A DNA stretch of 64,000 nucleotides from Latrodectus hesperus (lineage: Eukaryota; Arthropoda; Arachnida; Araneae; Theridiidae): the NCBI GenBank assembly GCA_037975125.1, contig CM075853.1, positions 56,012,091 to 56,076,090 of the forward strand, written 5' to 3'. Of this stretch, positions 1 to 17,129 are shown piece after piece. Each line of letters starts with the position of its first letter. Positions within the stretch are counted from its first letter, which is position 1. The position numbers and the translations under genes are program-made. The notes beneath the pieces were generated by a model. That model made no database searches. It worked only from the letters and a program-made list of their open reading frames with translations, and was not told the DNA's origin.

Positions 1-760
1 ATACTTTATTACCTGAAATCACCCGTCAGAAAACCGATTGTTAAAAAATAGTCCCAACATGTTACTTGCTTGTATACACCAGCCAACTCCCCTGTACCTA
101 ACCCAAAAAAGGTTCTACCAGTTTAGATGGGAGTTGTTCGAAATAATAAAGGAAATTGGCACCACTGGGGGCTCGGCCCCCACAACAGTTCCGAACTCCG
201 TATGCAACAGCTCCAGATACATCTGGAGGGCACCCCTCTGCTGCCTCTGGCTGTCCCCAATTGACAAGTTTATTGAACTTCAAAACAAGATACATTGCAA
301 TAAAACATTGGCACAATGGAAATTACAAGATATACAATTTAACATCAGGGTATTCAATTTAGCTTAAGCAAACATGCAAGATAATAATAAGTTAGTAAAG
401 TTAGAAAAAGAAATAGGCTGTTGAATAGACTTGGTTCAGCAAGGTTGTTAGTTCTCCTTGTTATTCCCTAGGTTAGTTTAATATAAATATAAATAATATG
501 GTACTCTCTCTCGAGAAAGGCTAGGTTATGCTTAACATTACACATTACCTACATTTACTTACAAAAAAATCTCTATATACAGATTAAAATTATAGTTTAC
601 AATTCAACAAGAATAATGCAGATGAATTGGTCATTAGCTACAATAACTACAGTATGAAAAAAGAAAAACAAAGTGAACTTATGTACAAACTGGACAGTAA
701 TAAAGTGTTAGAGTAAAATTAGAAAAATAAAGGTTGTTACGTTGCACAGAGCTATAAGGC
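1..760 (-). other. 3' untranslated tail of a non-LTR retrotransposon (partial)
   Basis: This stretch lies directly downstream, on the minus strand, of the non-LTR pol remnant and is clearly less AT-rich between 100 and 260 than the surrounding DNA. No protein family is recognisable; short open frames here carry no motif. It is best read as the 3' untranslated region of the same element, running off the left edge, so its poly(A) end and target duplication cannot be seen. An AATAAA-type signal occurs on the minus strand near position 5-10. Attribution to the element is inference from adjacency. Confidence 0.45.
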
Positions 761-1945
761 TTAAGCACTCTGTACTTGTTCATCATTGTCCAGGAGGTCC
801 AATTCTCCTTGCTGGTCATCCTCCTTTCCTTGGTCCTCTGGAATATATAGATCTCTGTGATCTATTAAAAAGTTCATAAAGGCAATCACTTTGGTTCTTG
901 AATGGGTATTGTTTACTATGTTTCTGGTCCATTCCCTTGTTAGATGGGCACTGGGCTTGGTGAAATGCCATGAGCTCGTGATTGGGAAGTCAGTTACGTA
1001 ATGAATCGGGTTCCCTATGTCCCCGCAGGCAGAGTATTCACTTGGGAAGGCACTTATTCTGTGCAGGTAAGTCGGGAAGGGGCTGTGCCCTGTAATAAAC
1101 ATGGTTATTTGTCTTGGCCAGCATTGTGTTCTGTTTCTGACCTTCGGTATGACATCATATACCAACCTTCCTATTTCAGCCCGATCCCAATTTGTCTGCC
1201 ATTTTTGATAGGCTTCTTCTGCTAGAAGTCTCTTATAGTAGGAGCGCGGCGTTGGGAGGACGATGCATGGGCTTTCTTGGGTTGTTGCCTCTTTGGCCAA
1301 GCTATCTGCCAGCTCATTGTCTTCAAAGCCCGCGTGGTGGTTAATCCAGCGAAGCTTGATTGTGTTTGTCCAGTTCAGATCTTTCTGGATAGCTCTGGCT
1401 ATAGGGCTAGTAGTTGTTGGGTTTCCAACCGCCATAATTCCAGAAAGACCATCCGACCAAATGTTGCAGATGTAATTTTGCCGGTTTGCCCACTTGATTG
1501 CCTGTTGGATGGCATAAAGTTCTGCCTGGAAAACAGTGTTGTTGTCTCTTATGCGGAATTTTTTCCGAGTGGAGGACGCTGTTATTTTGGATGGCAACAA
1601 AAGCGGCGCCAACCCTATCCTCCAGTTTGGATCCATCCGTATAAATGTGGCAGGTATCTGCGAGTTAGCTGGTTGGGCTTTCTTTTTTAGCAAATTTTAT
1701 TTTCTATATTGAATATACCCGGATACAATGTGAGTTTTGCTACTCTGTCCTCGACTTTGCTGGTGCCAGTGATTTTGAAAATGTGTTTCATACGGCTTCT
1801 TTCTCAATTTGCAGGTGGTAGGGTAAGATGCCGGTTATTACTTGTAGTGCTCTAGTGGCTGTGGTTTTATGTGATGTTCAGGAGAAATTTTCTCTGAATT
1901 CTATCTATGAGGAGTTGATTCTTTACTCGAAGAGTCCTTCCCCAG
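761..1945 (-). pseudogene. Non-LTR retrotransposon pol, C-terminal part with RNase H domain (frameshifted)
   Basis: The frame ending at 761 encodes most of an RNase H domain of the kind carried at the C-terminus of arthropod Jockey/R1-group retrotransposons: FQAELYAIQQAIKWA supplies the catalytic Glu, IWSDGLSG the second Asp and NELADSLAKEA the last Asp. The first catalytic motif, YTDGS, is present at 1629-1643 but in a different frame, so a frameshift sits near 1555-1570, at a run of T. A further break lies near 1660 (stop in the YTDGS frame). Upstream, 1790-1945 encodes IQRKFLLNIT and ALQVITGILPYHLQIEKEAV, typical of the segment after the reverse transcriptase domain. The longest frame opens at TTG and extends upstream out of register, so no real start is present. 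The enzyme would degrade the RNA strand of the RNA:DNA hybrid; this copy is dead and 5' truncated. Confidence 0.85.
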
Positions 1946-2110
1946 ATTAGGGCCCCATGGGCAAGATGTTACTTGCATGTTGTAAGAGGCGACTAATTAG
2001 GACAATCATTGTCCGAAAGTATAGCTGTATACCCATGCCTCCGGTATTATAAATAAAAAGGCCCGGCCCTCCATGTTGGGGGTTAAGCATAAATCTAACT
2101 TCCTCATCTT
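1946..2110. repeat. Dispersed repeat joined to the non-LTR fragment (unclassified)
   Basis: A segment of near 50% GC in a window of about 20% GC, containing GTTGTAAGAGGCGACTAAT and an imperfect palindrome, GGACAATCATTGTCC (2001-2015). I see no pol motif here, so the non-LTR reading frame seems to end near 1945 and this is either its 5' flank or a second repeat. The composition and sharp boundary suggest an inserted element; the family is not identified. Confidence 0.4.
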
Positions 2111-2172
2111 GTAGATACTTCTAGTTTTGAAAGCTATGCAAAATAATTTTACTTCCTGAAGAGGTATTTAAT

Positions 2173-2220
2173 TGACAGTACAGATCAGGCAGGCTAAGGC
2201 CAGCTTGATCTGTACTGTCA
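2173..2220. repeat. Near-perfect inverted repeat, 22-bp arms
   Basis: Left arm 2173-2194 begins TGACAGTACAGATCA and right arm 2199-2220 ends TGATCTGTACTGTCA. The arms are complementary at 20 of 22 positions around a 4-base centre. The hairpin is GC-richer than its surroundings. No coding role is visible; it could be a foldback remnant or a transcribed hairpin. Confidence 0.85.
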
Positions 2221-2229
2221 GTAAAAAAG

Positions 2230-5200
2230 AAAAAAAAGTTATCTAAAACGCCGATATTAATAATTAAAATTTGAAAAATAAAATTTTTATTTCCAATATT
2301 CATTTAGTTTCCTCTTAGTTAGCTTTATTTGCAATTCATTTAATGAAATTTGATAGGATGTAACATAAAATCACAATATTTTTTGTACTAAAACTTTTTG
2401 CATGGTTAGAAAACTGTTATTTTCAAGTTTACGAAAATTTAATTTTCTTAGTTTTATCATTAATTTATTATAATATAATTTAAAAAGTGTTGAAAATAAA
2501 TTTCTTTTCTTACTTGTATTTAATTTTTGTTTTAATGATCTGTAAGTTTTGAAATTTCCATTTGATTTTTTTAAATCGATTCGTTACGTTTTTTATATGA
2601 AACTTTATATGGAAATTCTATGTTATGTATTTATTTCATATAATATATTTATTCACATACATTTGTTGTGTCTGTGTAATAATATAAATTTTATGCTTTT
2701 ATCTTTTTCAAATTTACATCAGTGTTATTTGCTTCATCAGTATCTATGTAAACAAAGATATAAAAGCTATAACTATTAGCTACATGGTAAGCCTTCAATT
2801 CTAAAATTTACATTTTTATTTTAAAATTATAAAAATGTATCTTAAAATGTAAACTGAACAAAATTAAGCACATTATACTCGGCATTTTAATTTAATTTCT
2901 CCTTGGTTTTATAAATGATTTTTACAATCCACTTTTATTTCAAAGGATGTTCATGAGAAATGTTTTAACTAAATCTTGTGATTTTAATTAAATCTTACAA
3001 TGTATTTACTTATAAAAATTTGCATAATAATACAATTTTATTTATTTTTAAGAAGATATTTCTGAAAACTTATTTACAAAGTAATATTTTATAGAGAAAA
3101 AAAAGAAAAGAAAAAAAACTTAACTCATTGTCTGAGACTTTTTTCTATAGAAAATCTTAATGGATAACTAATTTCATTTCTTTGTCTTTTATTATAATTA
3201 TTTGTATTCAGAAGTTCTCTTGGGTACACATTAAGCTATTTTACTTTCTTTCATGAAATAACAGGTGCTAGTTTTTCTGTGCATTAAGAATAACTCCACT
3301 AGAAAAAAATAAATTTAGAATATTGTTTTATAATTGTGAAGTCAATACATGGTAACAAATTATGCTACAATAATTTTCAATTTTTGCTATACAAAATCTA
3401 TCCTTTCGTCATCTTTTGGATGCCTATATGAAACTTTATTTCAGAAAAAAATTCACAAAGTAAAACAAAAAAAAATGTAATTATAATAATTTAAAAGTTG
3501 TAATTGTAGGAATATTAAGAAGAATTTAAAATTTTTATAGCTCAAAACGTGTATTTTTTATTGAAAATCTTATGTAGTTCTTTAAGGTAGTTGCCTTTCT
3601 AGGAAGCATTTTTAAAATGTAGAAAATCTTAAATAATAACAAAATAAGCTTTGTTCATTTATAGTAAAATATGAATATCTACACAAACTATAGGTAAATT
3701 TAATTAGCCGTATAATTTTAAAACTAGTTTAAATAAGAATAAATTCCTTTCAATCTGAAGATATTAATAATCAATATATGTTTTATTAGTTTTATTATAA
3801 GTCATATATTCTTATAATGAAAAAAATAAAAAAAATTAATCATATCTTCACAGATGTCATTTCTTAAAGAAATGAAATTCAATACAATGTTAAATTTTTG
3901 TATTCCATGATTGCTTTATTAATAGCATAAGCCCACTTTCAAAAATACTATAGTTATGATACTTAATATTTCATAATTTCTTGCTGGATTTTATGTGAGG
4001 AGATTTTCAATTTATACAAAAAATTCCTTTTTACTAATTATTTTAAATTGATTGGGGAAAATGTTGTATTTGATAATGCTTACCCGGTTACTGGTTGCTT
4101 TATAAAAATAATTTTTATTGCAAAATTATCAAAGCCAAACATTTTTATAACGAAACAAGAAAATTTATTATGCTCTCAAGTAAATAGAATGGGCAAGTGT
4201 AGCTATTCAAAATTTCCAATTTATAATGTGTTAAATTTTCCAATTTATACAGAATTCTTAAAACATATAGCTATTCTTAAGTGTTTTGTCTTATTTCTGT
4301 AGATTGTTTTTTTATGTAAACCAAATAAGATTTTATCCAAAATACATGATTTTTTATTCTATGAATAATTACATTAAAATTATTCAAGTGATTCTAAACT
4401 ATAAAGGTTTAATAATAGCATAATATTAGCTATAACACAAGCCATAATATTAGATGTATAAACATTAAGAATGCATTTAACCTGAATTCCTCCAATAGTT
4501 ACATATATAGTGAAGGATAAAAAGAAACCATATATATTTATAAAAGATACCAATTTTGACATAGATATGCGACAAAAATTTGAAGTTTTATAATTGTTTA
4601 TATGCTTACTATGAGATTGTTTAAGAATGTAAGAAACTCACCCATTATTTAGTTTTACATACTTTGGACTGAAAGAAGAAATGAGAACTTAAAGCTTGCT
4701 AAAATAAATAAAATAGAGAACATGTTATAAAAAATTTTAATTTAAATTTCATAAACATGTATTATTTTACACTAATTTTGAATAAAAGTATCTCAATATC
4801 TAAAAAAAAATTAATGAATCCTGTAATAGGATGCTTGCATCTAATTAATTTTATAACATTTCTGTAAAATATACTGACATTTTTGTATCTTTTTTGTTTT
4901 AAAACATTTTAGATTATGTTAAATATTATAAAAAATATCAATTAATGTATATTAGAACACCAGTACAAGCGATGCTATATTCAGTCCATAACACAACCGT
5001 AATCTTTTTGTAAGGTGAGGAAAACTAAGTTGAATTTTTAGAGTATAACGTGGTGTCCATAGTTGAAACACTTGAATTTCAGAAGTGTGGTCAATAGTTA
5101 ACGAGCAAATATTTTACCAGTATTTCGCATTTTAAAAATACCAAAAATAAAAAAAATAAGTTTTATAAATGTTTTGAAATAAATTGAATAAACATTTACA

Positions 5201-5480
5201 ATTTTAAAATGAAAGCTTAGAATAGGCAATTACAAAATCACTGATTTATAGTTATTCTCTAAAACATTTTTAATATATATTTCATTTTTAATAAATTTCA
5301 AAGAAATATGTATTTTGTCATCAAAACATTATGTACACCAACTGCCATCATACACTGCTGATCACTCAAATTGCAACTCAAAGAAAGACAAAAGTTATCC
5401 AAAAAAAATTATTTTGTAGATAATATGTTACCAACTTCCAAGTATCTAAATTTGTAAGAAGTAAGCACAGAAACCAAGTA
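2230..5480. other. AT-rich non-coding DNA
   Basis: More than 3 kb of A/T-dominated sequence with homopolymer runs. Open frames are short, rich in Ile, Lys, Phe and Tyr, and show no motif. I see no gene, RNA or recognisable repeat. Confidence 0.7.
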
Positions 5481-5489
5481 ATTGGACTT

Positions 5490-5675
5490 CTGTGAAATGT
5501 GGTTCCTGAAAAAATTAGTTATCAGACTAGCTGCCATTATTGTTGGAGATCACCGCTGCCACATGCCTTGACATTGATTCAAAGATACTTTAGATGTGTT
5601 CTCGGGGTGCAGCAGAAATTGGATACTCGATCAAAAAATGATCACTCTTTCCTATGGAGCATAATTAATCATTTT

Positions 5676-5706
<31 letters not shown>

Positions 5707-5720
5707 CAGTTGCAGAAATT
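5490..5720 (+). repeat. Possible retroposed fragment ending in poly(A)
   Basis: A GC-richer segment is followed by TTTTTTTGT and then 26 consecutive A residues at 5681-5706. The decamer GCAGAAATTG occurs shortly after the poly(A) (5711-5720) and again at 5612-5621, which would fit a target-site duplication around an insertion of about 85 bp. The 5' limit is not certain and the sequence itself is not recognised. Confidence 0.35.
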
Positions 5721-5729
5721 GAAATCGAC

Positions 5730-6585
5730 TAAATCTCTAAGCCTTAAATATCAATTTGAAGTGTTACCAGATGCGCACGTGATGTACGTCTGCACAGAAA
5801 TTCTAATTATTTGCATGTCTCACCTCCAAAAATGCATGTTGAAAATTTCATGTTATTTGCATTCATCCAATCCTGATTATTACATTTACGGTGGTCAGCA
5901 GTGTAACACTCATTCAAATGGTGTAATATACGTTACTTGTCATATTTTATAATCTGAGAAAAACAAAATTGTATCCCTTAGAGCACAGAATGACACTCAG
6001 CTAAAAACGTTTTACTTTTTATAAAAGTTTCGTAGCTGATTACCTCAAAAATGACTGACAGTATATAATTTGAAATTTTTAAATGTTTAAGTAGCCATTA
6101 TTGATTTTAATCTGCAAAATAGCAGATAAAGTATAATTGGTTACTGTAAGAAACAGATGCACATTGGCTGGGACAAGAAACTGATTGAAAGACAAAATTA
6201 AAAGGTGCTTTTCAAAGCATTTTGCATCTTATAGATTCCTCGTCCGTAATGAGTTACCGAAACTCTAATGTCTTCAAATTGTATATGCCAGCCCAGCATT
6301 TTGGGTAAAATATTCATGTTACTACATGTATGTTTTTAATTACAAAATCAAATAGAGAAATTTACTCTAATAATTTAGTAGAAATACCAATAATTTTTAA
6401 TAAGTGAAAATTTAAAATAAGTATTCTGAAGATATGTATTAATATTCTCTTTTAAAAGTTTGGATGGGTCTAGATCTAGTGAATATTTAAAAATTATATC
6501 TTGATAGATGATAACTAAAAGACATATGGCACTGCAACCCAAATATGAGCCAATGCTTACAGTGATGATATCCATTTATTGAAAA
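5730..6585. other. AT-rich non-coding DNA
   Basis: No gene or repeat recognised between the poly(A) tract and the SINE at 6.6 kb; only short, motif-free open frames. Confidence 0.6.
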
Positions 6586-6795
6586 AGGGCCGGGGGGATA
6601 AATACTTGTTACGTTTGGTAGTCAGCATAACATGAAACCCTCAGTGTAAATTTCCCAAGCATGTTTTGTACTTAGTTTATCGATCCACTGAAGAGACGAA
6701 AGGCGTAGTCACTTTTGTTCAACCCGAGGATCGAACTTAAAATCTGCGCCTTGGGAGCGTGAAGTGCTGCCACTAAGCTAACGGGTTTCCCAAAA
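6586..6795 (-). mobile_element. tRNA-derived SINE, family A
   Basis: Read on the minus strand, the head forms a degenerate tRNA: AACCCGT at the 5' side pairs with CGGGTT after the T arm; box A TAGCTTAGTGG is at 6770-6780 and a box B-like GTTCGATCC at 6728-6736 is one base shorter than the consensus. About 130 bp of non-tRNA body follows down to about 6590. The anticodon stem is mispaired, so this is not a functional tRNA gene. RNA polymerase III would transcribe an intact copy and a partner LINE would mobilise it. Ends and target duplication are not clear. Confidence 0.7.
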
Positions 6796-6799
6796 TGTA

Positions 6800-9226
<2,427 letters not shown>

Positions 9227-9229
9227 TTT

Positions 9230-11628
9230 TTCTTTTTTCTAATTCAATTTACTCGATTAAATAGGGAAGCAGTTAATTATTTTTTATTTTAAATTTACAA
9301 TCTTACCTGAAGAGTATTTTAGCGCATATATTATGAAATTATTTTAAATTTTATACATTATTAGAGACATTTTCTATATTTATAATGCCAGTTTCCTTAC
9401 GAAATTATTGTGAACTCCTTCAAAAGTAAATATAAGGTCCTATGCATATATCATTTCTATTTGAATAAAACAATGAATCGTTTATAATTTATCAAACTAT
9501 TACTCATGAGGTACTCTAATTTTTTCTTATTCGCATATTTTTGCTTATCAATTTTATAATTAGATCATATTATAATGGTATTCTTTATTTATTCACTTCC
9601 ATCTATAAATCTGTATTTGTATATTCAATATAAGCAAGTATAGTTACTATAGATATTTGTTTCCTCCATAGCAAAAACTGCAATTTTAAAAGACAATCTT
9701 ATTGTTTCTTATTATAGCAGAATTTGTATTCATTACAAAAAAATGTTTTTTTATAAATAGGTGTTGCTTATCAATGAAATTTTATTTGCTTATTGCAATC
9801 CTTATTTTTCTAGCATATTTTCATTAAGACATTTTTACTATAGTAAAGATTTTTGTATTTTCTGCTATTACAATAAATTTAAAAATGCCTACTATATTTA
9901 AAAACAATCTTTGATGTTTAAATATTTTGCATAAATTTTTAAAGAAATATTTCGTATGATTTAAAAAACATTTTCCTCTTTAGATCAATTTATTTATTAT
10001 TATAAACTTTTAGACGTAAGTGTAATTATTAAATATCTGTTAAAAAAATTTTTTCAACATAACACACAACAAACTGGAATAACAAATTAGCTCTGCAATT
10101 CAGTATGCATTCATTTATACACGATTTATTACACAAATGGAAACCTTGTAAACTGAAAATATATTACATGAAAAAAAGAAATATATTTTATATAAAAACA
10201 TATGTTATTAACTTTTTCGTAGTTAAGTGAGCATTTATATGTTTAAATGACTTCCATTATTAAGGCAATTTAACAGAGATATAACTTAAAAATATTTTAA
10301 AAACAATTCATTAGATGATTTATACGTAGTTTAAAGGCTCTTAAAAGATAAAATCGTTTATAACATATATCAATAACATTATTGAAATTCGTTTGCTTAC
10401 ATTAGTATTATTTCAAATATATTCTTGAAGCCAAATTGACACAGGCCATGAAATGATATTTATTATTTAAATAAATTTAAACTTTTAAAGATGAATTGTC
10501 ATTTACTGAAGACAATTATTAATTTTTTCAATTAGTATGTATTTCATAACATTTACTTAAAGACTTTTGGTAATTAGTGACATTTTATTTTAATGAGCAT
10601 TCAAAATAATTAAATGTATTAATTTAACACAAGATATGAATTACATATATTCCTCCTCATTATAAAATAATGTATTTTAATGAAAGTTCATTCAATTAAA
10701 TTTAACTTCTCAGAAAAAGTAACACTAAGTTTACTTACTTCATTTTATCACAAAGCGAATTTATTTTTGAAGTCTAATACAATAAGTTAAAACATGTGAA
10801 AATGTCTATGGTAATTACTCTTCAAAGTTAAAATCGCATCTATGATGAAAAACTTTAAAAAATTACGTTCCTTAGTTACGAAGTTGAAAGTTATAATACA
10901 AATGCAGTTAAATGCTCCATACAATATTTTATATTGTACAGTAATTTTTTTTGCAAATGAGATTCTAGATGTTTTCCAGTAGCTTAAAATAAATCTCTGC
11001 TTGAATAATGATGGTATCTACGGAAAACATTTGAATAAAATTGGAAAGTGTTTGTTATTAACAAAATAATTTCATTCTGTTGATAGTTTAAAATGGTCTA
11101 TTTCTTAAATGTTCTCTTTTGTGTAATGAATCTTTTCACAGTTAAAATAACACATACTCATCTTCATTTTTTATTTTGAGCACATTCAATCTTCCTGTGT
11201 ATCAAACATAAAAACACTGAACTTAGAGAATTAAATTAAGTAAAACATTAAATGTTATAATAAGGTGCAGGTAAAGAAGCAGGTAAATTATATCATTACA
11301 GGTAACTTATAGTATAACAGGTTATGTATTGTAGAAAAAGAGAAACCTTAAACGTAATTCGAAGTAAACACTCAAAATGCATTCTAAGGCAAACAGTAAA
11401 GGTACACTTTCTAATGAACTCAGTATACAAAATGTGTCATATCCCTTATCCATATCAAAGAAATTCCAAAATGATTCTTATAATGAGTGAATTTTCAATA
11501 GATCTTCCGAAGACTAATATTGAAATCTGAAACTATAATTAAGACAACTTTAGCAAAGAAATCAGCTCTTTCAGTTCAAAAATATCCGTGATATGCACGT
11601 AATTTAGCAAAGCAGATATAAAAGCATC
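9230..11628. other. AT-rich non-coding DNA
   Basis: No gene or repeat recognised; only short motif-free frames and an 8-bp-stem hairpin near 10920-10940. Confidence 0.65.
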
Positions 11629-11630
11629 TA

Positions 11631-11657
11631 CACTCATGTCCATAAATTAAAGATAAT
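11631..11657 (+). repeat. Left terminal inverted repeat of the 598-bp Tc1 derivative
   Basis: 27 bp, complementary to 12202-12228 with two mismatches; outermost bases CACTC. A TA dinucleotide precedes it. Confidence 0.9.
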
Positions 11658-11802
11658 TCAGAATCACCCACAAATTGAACACTAAAATAAAATTTTCACG
11701 TATAGAATTATCATACTCATCTTGAAGAATAATATGCAAATTACAAGAAACCACTAGATGACGCCGATAGAGAGTTAAAATGACGAATGTGTAAGAGAGG
11801 GG

Positions 11803-11810
11803 TATATAAG
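11803..11810 (+). promoter_or_regulatory. TATA box of the Tc1 derivative
   Basis: TATATAAG lies about 70 bp upstream of the transposase ATG at 11881, in the position expected for the element's own promoter. Seen directly; its activity is inference. Confidence 0.5.
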
Positions 11811-11880
11811 GAATGGTTGCAAAGAAATAAAAGTGTTCACAAGCGCATTAAAAGCCTTTCAATGCAGTAACCCCATAGTT

Positions 11881-11990
11881 ATGCCACAAAGTAATAATTT
11901 GAATGATTTTTTACGTGGTAGAATTATCGCCCATCTGAAATAGGGACGCACCCAGCTGGAAGCATCCGAGGAACTTGGAATTAACTAGGG
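11881..11990 (+). pseudogene. Tc1-like transposase, N-terminal fragment
   Basis: From the ATG at 11881 the frame reads MPQSNNLNDFLRGRIIAHL, then a stop at 11941-11943, then GRTQLEASEELGIN. This is the N-terminal helix-turn-helix start of a large arthropod Tc1-like transposase group. The frame is lost after about 35 codons, where the internal deletion begins; the DDE catalytic domain is absent. In an intact element this region binds the terminal repeats. Confidence 0.8.
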
Positions 11991-12201
11991 TGGGGCATAC
12001 TATGTATTAACCATCATACCAACCATGTTACATTGGTTTTTGTAAATAGGTTCTTCTTTGAAAGGGAGTAAGAAACGCAGTTTTTATTAATGATATCAAA
12101 CATATAACATCTTTTTTGCTCTTTACCCTTTTCTTAATAAATAGACTTTACAAATAATTCACATTTGTTTTGCTTCTGTCTCTTTCTTTGCCTGAACTTG
12201 C

Positions 12202-12228
12202 ATTATCCTTAATTTATGGACACGAGTG
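12202..12228 (-). repeat. Right terminal inverted repeat of the 598-bp Tc1 derivative
   Basis: 27 bp, complementary to 11631-11657 with two mismatches, followed by the duplicated TA target at 12229-12230. Confidence 0.9.
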
Positions 12229-12230
12229 TA

Positions 12231-13296
12231 TTTCTCAGAAAACTGATTTTTTTTCTAATTATTAAATTGTCGTTGCTGGTAAAACTGTGCTATTCACCAC
12301 TTAATATTATATTTTTTAATTCGGTTAATAATTTGGTACTTTTCAAAATTTAAATTAGTGTTATTAATTAACAATAGCAAAAATTTAAATAACATTATGT
12401 TTTGAAGCAAAAACTTATTATTATACTATCTGAATTAATTTAATTACTGCACCAAAAAAATTTAAAAAAATAACATCAACTTTATGAAAAGTTCCACAGT
12501 TTAAAATTATAGAATTAAATGATATTTAAATTTGTCAATGGATTTTCAAAGGCATCAAAATTATTGAATTGTGACGATTACTGTCTAAAACGAAAACTCT
12601 ATAATAAAATATCAACTTTGAAAAATACAATTTTTTTATTTACAGTAACATATATGTGTTAAAAATAATTTATTCATAAAATTATTATCGTACCATATTT
12701 TGCATTTTCTTAAACTAAAGAATTGTGTACACATTATATTTTAATATTTATCTGAAAACTAAACTACAGTCATGAGAATTCTGGAACTATAAATAAAACT
12801 AGTGAAACATTAGTTGACAACTGAATTTATTTCAAAAGTATCTTGTAAATGAATTTTAAAAACATTTATGACTGGTTTTAATATTAAACATGATAAATTA
12901 ATTGTTTTAAAAAACGTTGATTTGTTTGAATCAACTAAAATCATCAGGAAATATTAAAAAAATTGAAAAGTAAAGATTAAACAAAAATGTGTGTGTGGTG
13001 AGAGTTTGCAATTTTAAATCAAGAATCTTCTCCCTATTCTCTAGTTTTATATCGTTCTCTCTTTTCTTTCCTCATTTACTACATTCCTTTCAGTGTAAAG
13101 AAAGCATTGCTAGAATCTATTGATTGTGTGCAGTTGGATCAGAATTTTATTTATTCTCCCAGGAAAGTATTTTTGATCAAAGTTTGCTGCACACAAAGTA
13201 TTTCTGAAAACTTTTATCGTAACAACTATTTCCCTTTTCTTATATGTATTCATTTCCTGGTGTTTCTTATAATGATTAACTCATTGACTTGTATGT
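12231..13296. other. AT-rich DNA with one weak exon-like segment
   Basis: Mostly AT-rich and featureless. At 13045-13093 a long pyrimidine-rich tract ends in TTTCAG, followed by a 73-base open segment (13094-13166) and a possible GTATTT donor. This resembles an internal exon on the plus strand, but there is no homology I can name and such signals arise by chance in AT-rich DNA. Confidence 0.35.
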
Positions 13297-13297
13297 A

Positions 13298-15160
<1,863 letters not shown>

Positions 15161-15164
15161 CAGC

Positions 15165-15395
15165 TGCTCTTAGGCCTCTGCCCTATTCAACTCTATAATG
15201 GGCAAAGTGATGGCATTTCATATAGTGGGGCACCCTGTGGGTACGCCATCTTTGCCCCGAAAGAGAAAAAAAAAGAAAAAGAAGAAAAACACTAAGGGAG
15301 AAAGAAACATTCATAACAGAACCAGGATTTAAACCCGGGATCTGCTGCTTCGAAATAAGGGACGTTGCCCTCTCCGCCATCAGTCCGCTCAACAA
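15165..15395 (-). mobile_element. tRNA-derived SINE, family B
   Basis: On the minus strand the head carries box A TGGCGGAGAGG (complement at 15369-15379) and box B GGTTTAAATCC (complement at 15325-15335), spaced as in a tRNA gene. It is followed by a polypyrimidine stretch and a GC-richer body with GGGCAAAG and GGGGCAAAGATGGCG motifs. Head and body differ from the SINE at 6.6 kb, so it is a second family. It should be a polymerase III-type retroposon moved by a LINE; the exact 3' end and target duplication are not resolved. Confidence 0.7.
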
Positions 15396-15399
15396 CTAA

Positions 15400-16834
<1,435 letters not shown>

Positions 16835-17129
16835 TTGAAATTTTATCATACTAAATCAATAAAATTATTTGATTTATATTATTTAAAATAAAATACTTTA
16901 TTTTCAGTAATAGCACTAATGAAAGACTAGAAACTTACTTTATACTGATTAATAAAATGACATGTCTTTATTTTGGCTATAATTAATCATAGCAAAATTT
17001 TAAATTCATTATTACAACAAATTTCTTCTCTTTTGATTGACAGATTAACATACGTTAACATGACTTGATTAATATTAATTTTTCCATGTTTGATTAAATT
17101 TTACCAATAATTTATGTATTCTTACAACC

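Larger units (their letters stand above)
11631..12228 (+). mobile_element. Internally deleted Tc1/mariner element with both terminal inverted repeats
   Basis: Terminal inverted repeats of 27 bp, starting CACTCATGTCCATAAATT on the left and CACTCGTGTCCATAAATT on the complement of the right, match at 25 of 27 positions. A TA dinucleotide abuts each end (11629-11630 and 12229-12230), the expected Tc1/mariner target duplication. Inside lie a TATA box and only the first part of a transposase frame, so a long internal deletion has left a 598-bp non-autonomous derivative. Mobility would need a transposase supplied by a full-length relative; none in this window is shown to match these ends. Confidence 0.9.

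Noticed and set aside
38..367. 109-codon plus-strand frame at the left edge
   Set aside because: It lies antisense to the non-LTR 3' tail, has no recognisable motif and overlaps other random frames.
6700..6795. A possible tRNA gene
   Set aside because: The anticodon stem is mispaired and box B is one base short, and a non-tRNA body follows, so it is a SINE head.
15320..15395. A possible tRNA gene
   Set aside because: Box A and B are present but the arms do not fold properly and a SINE body follows.
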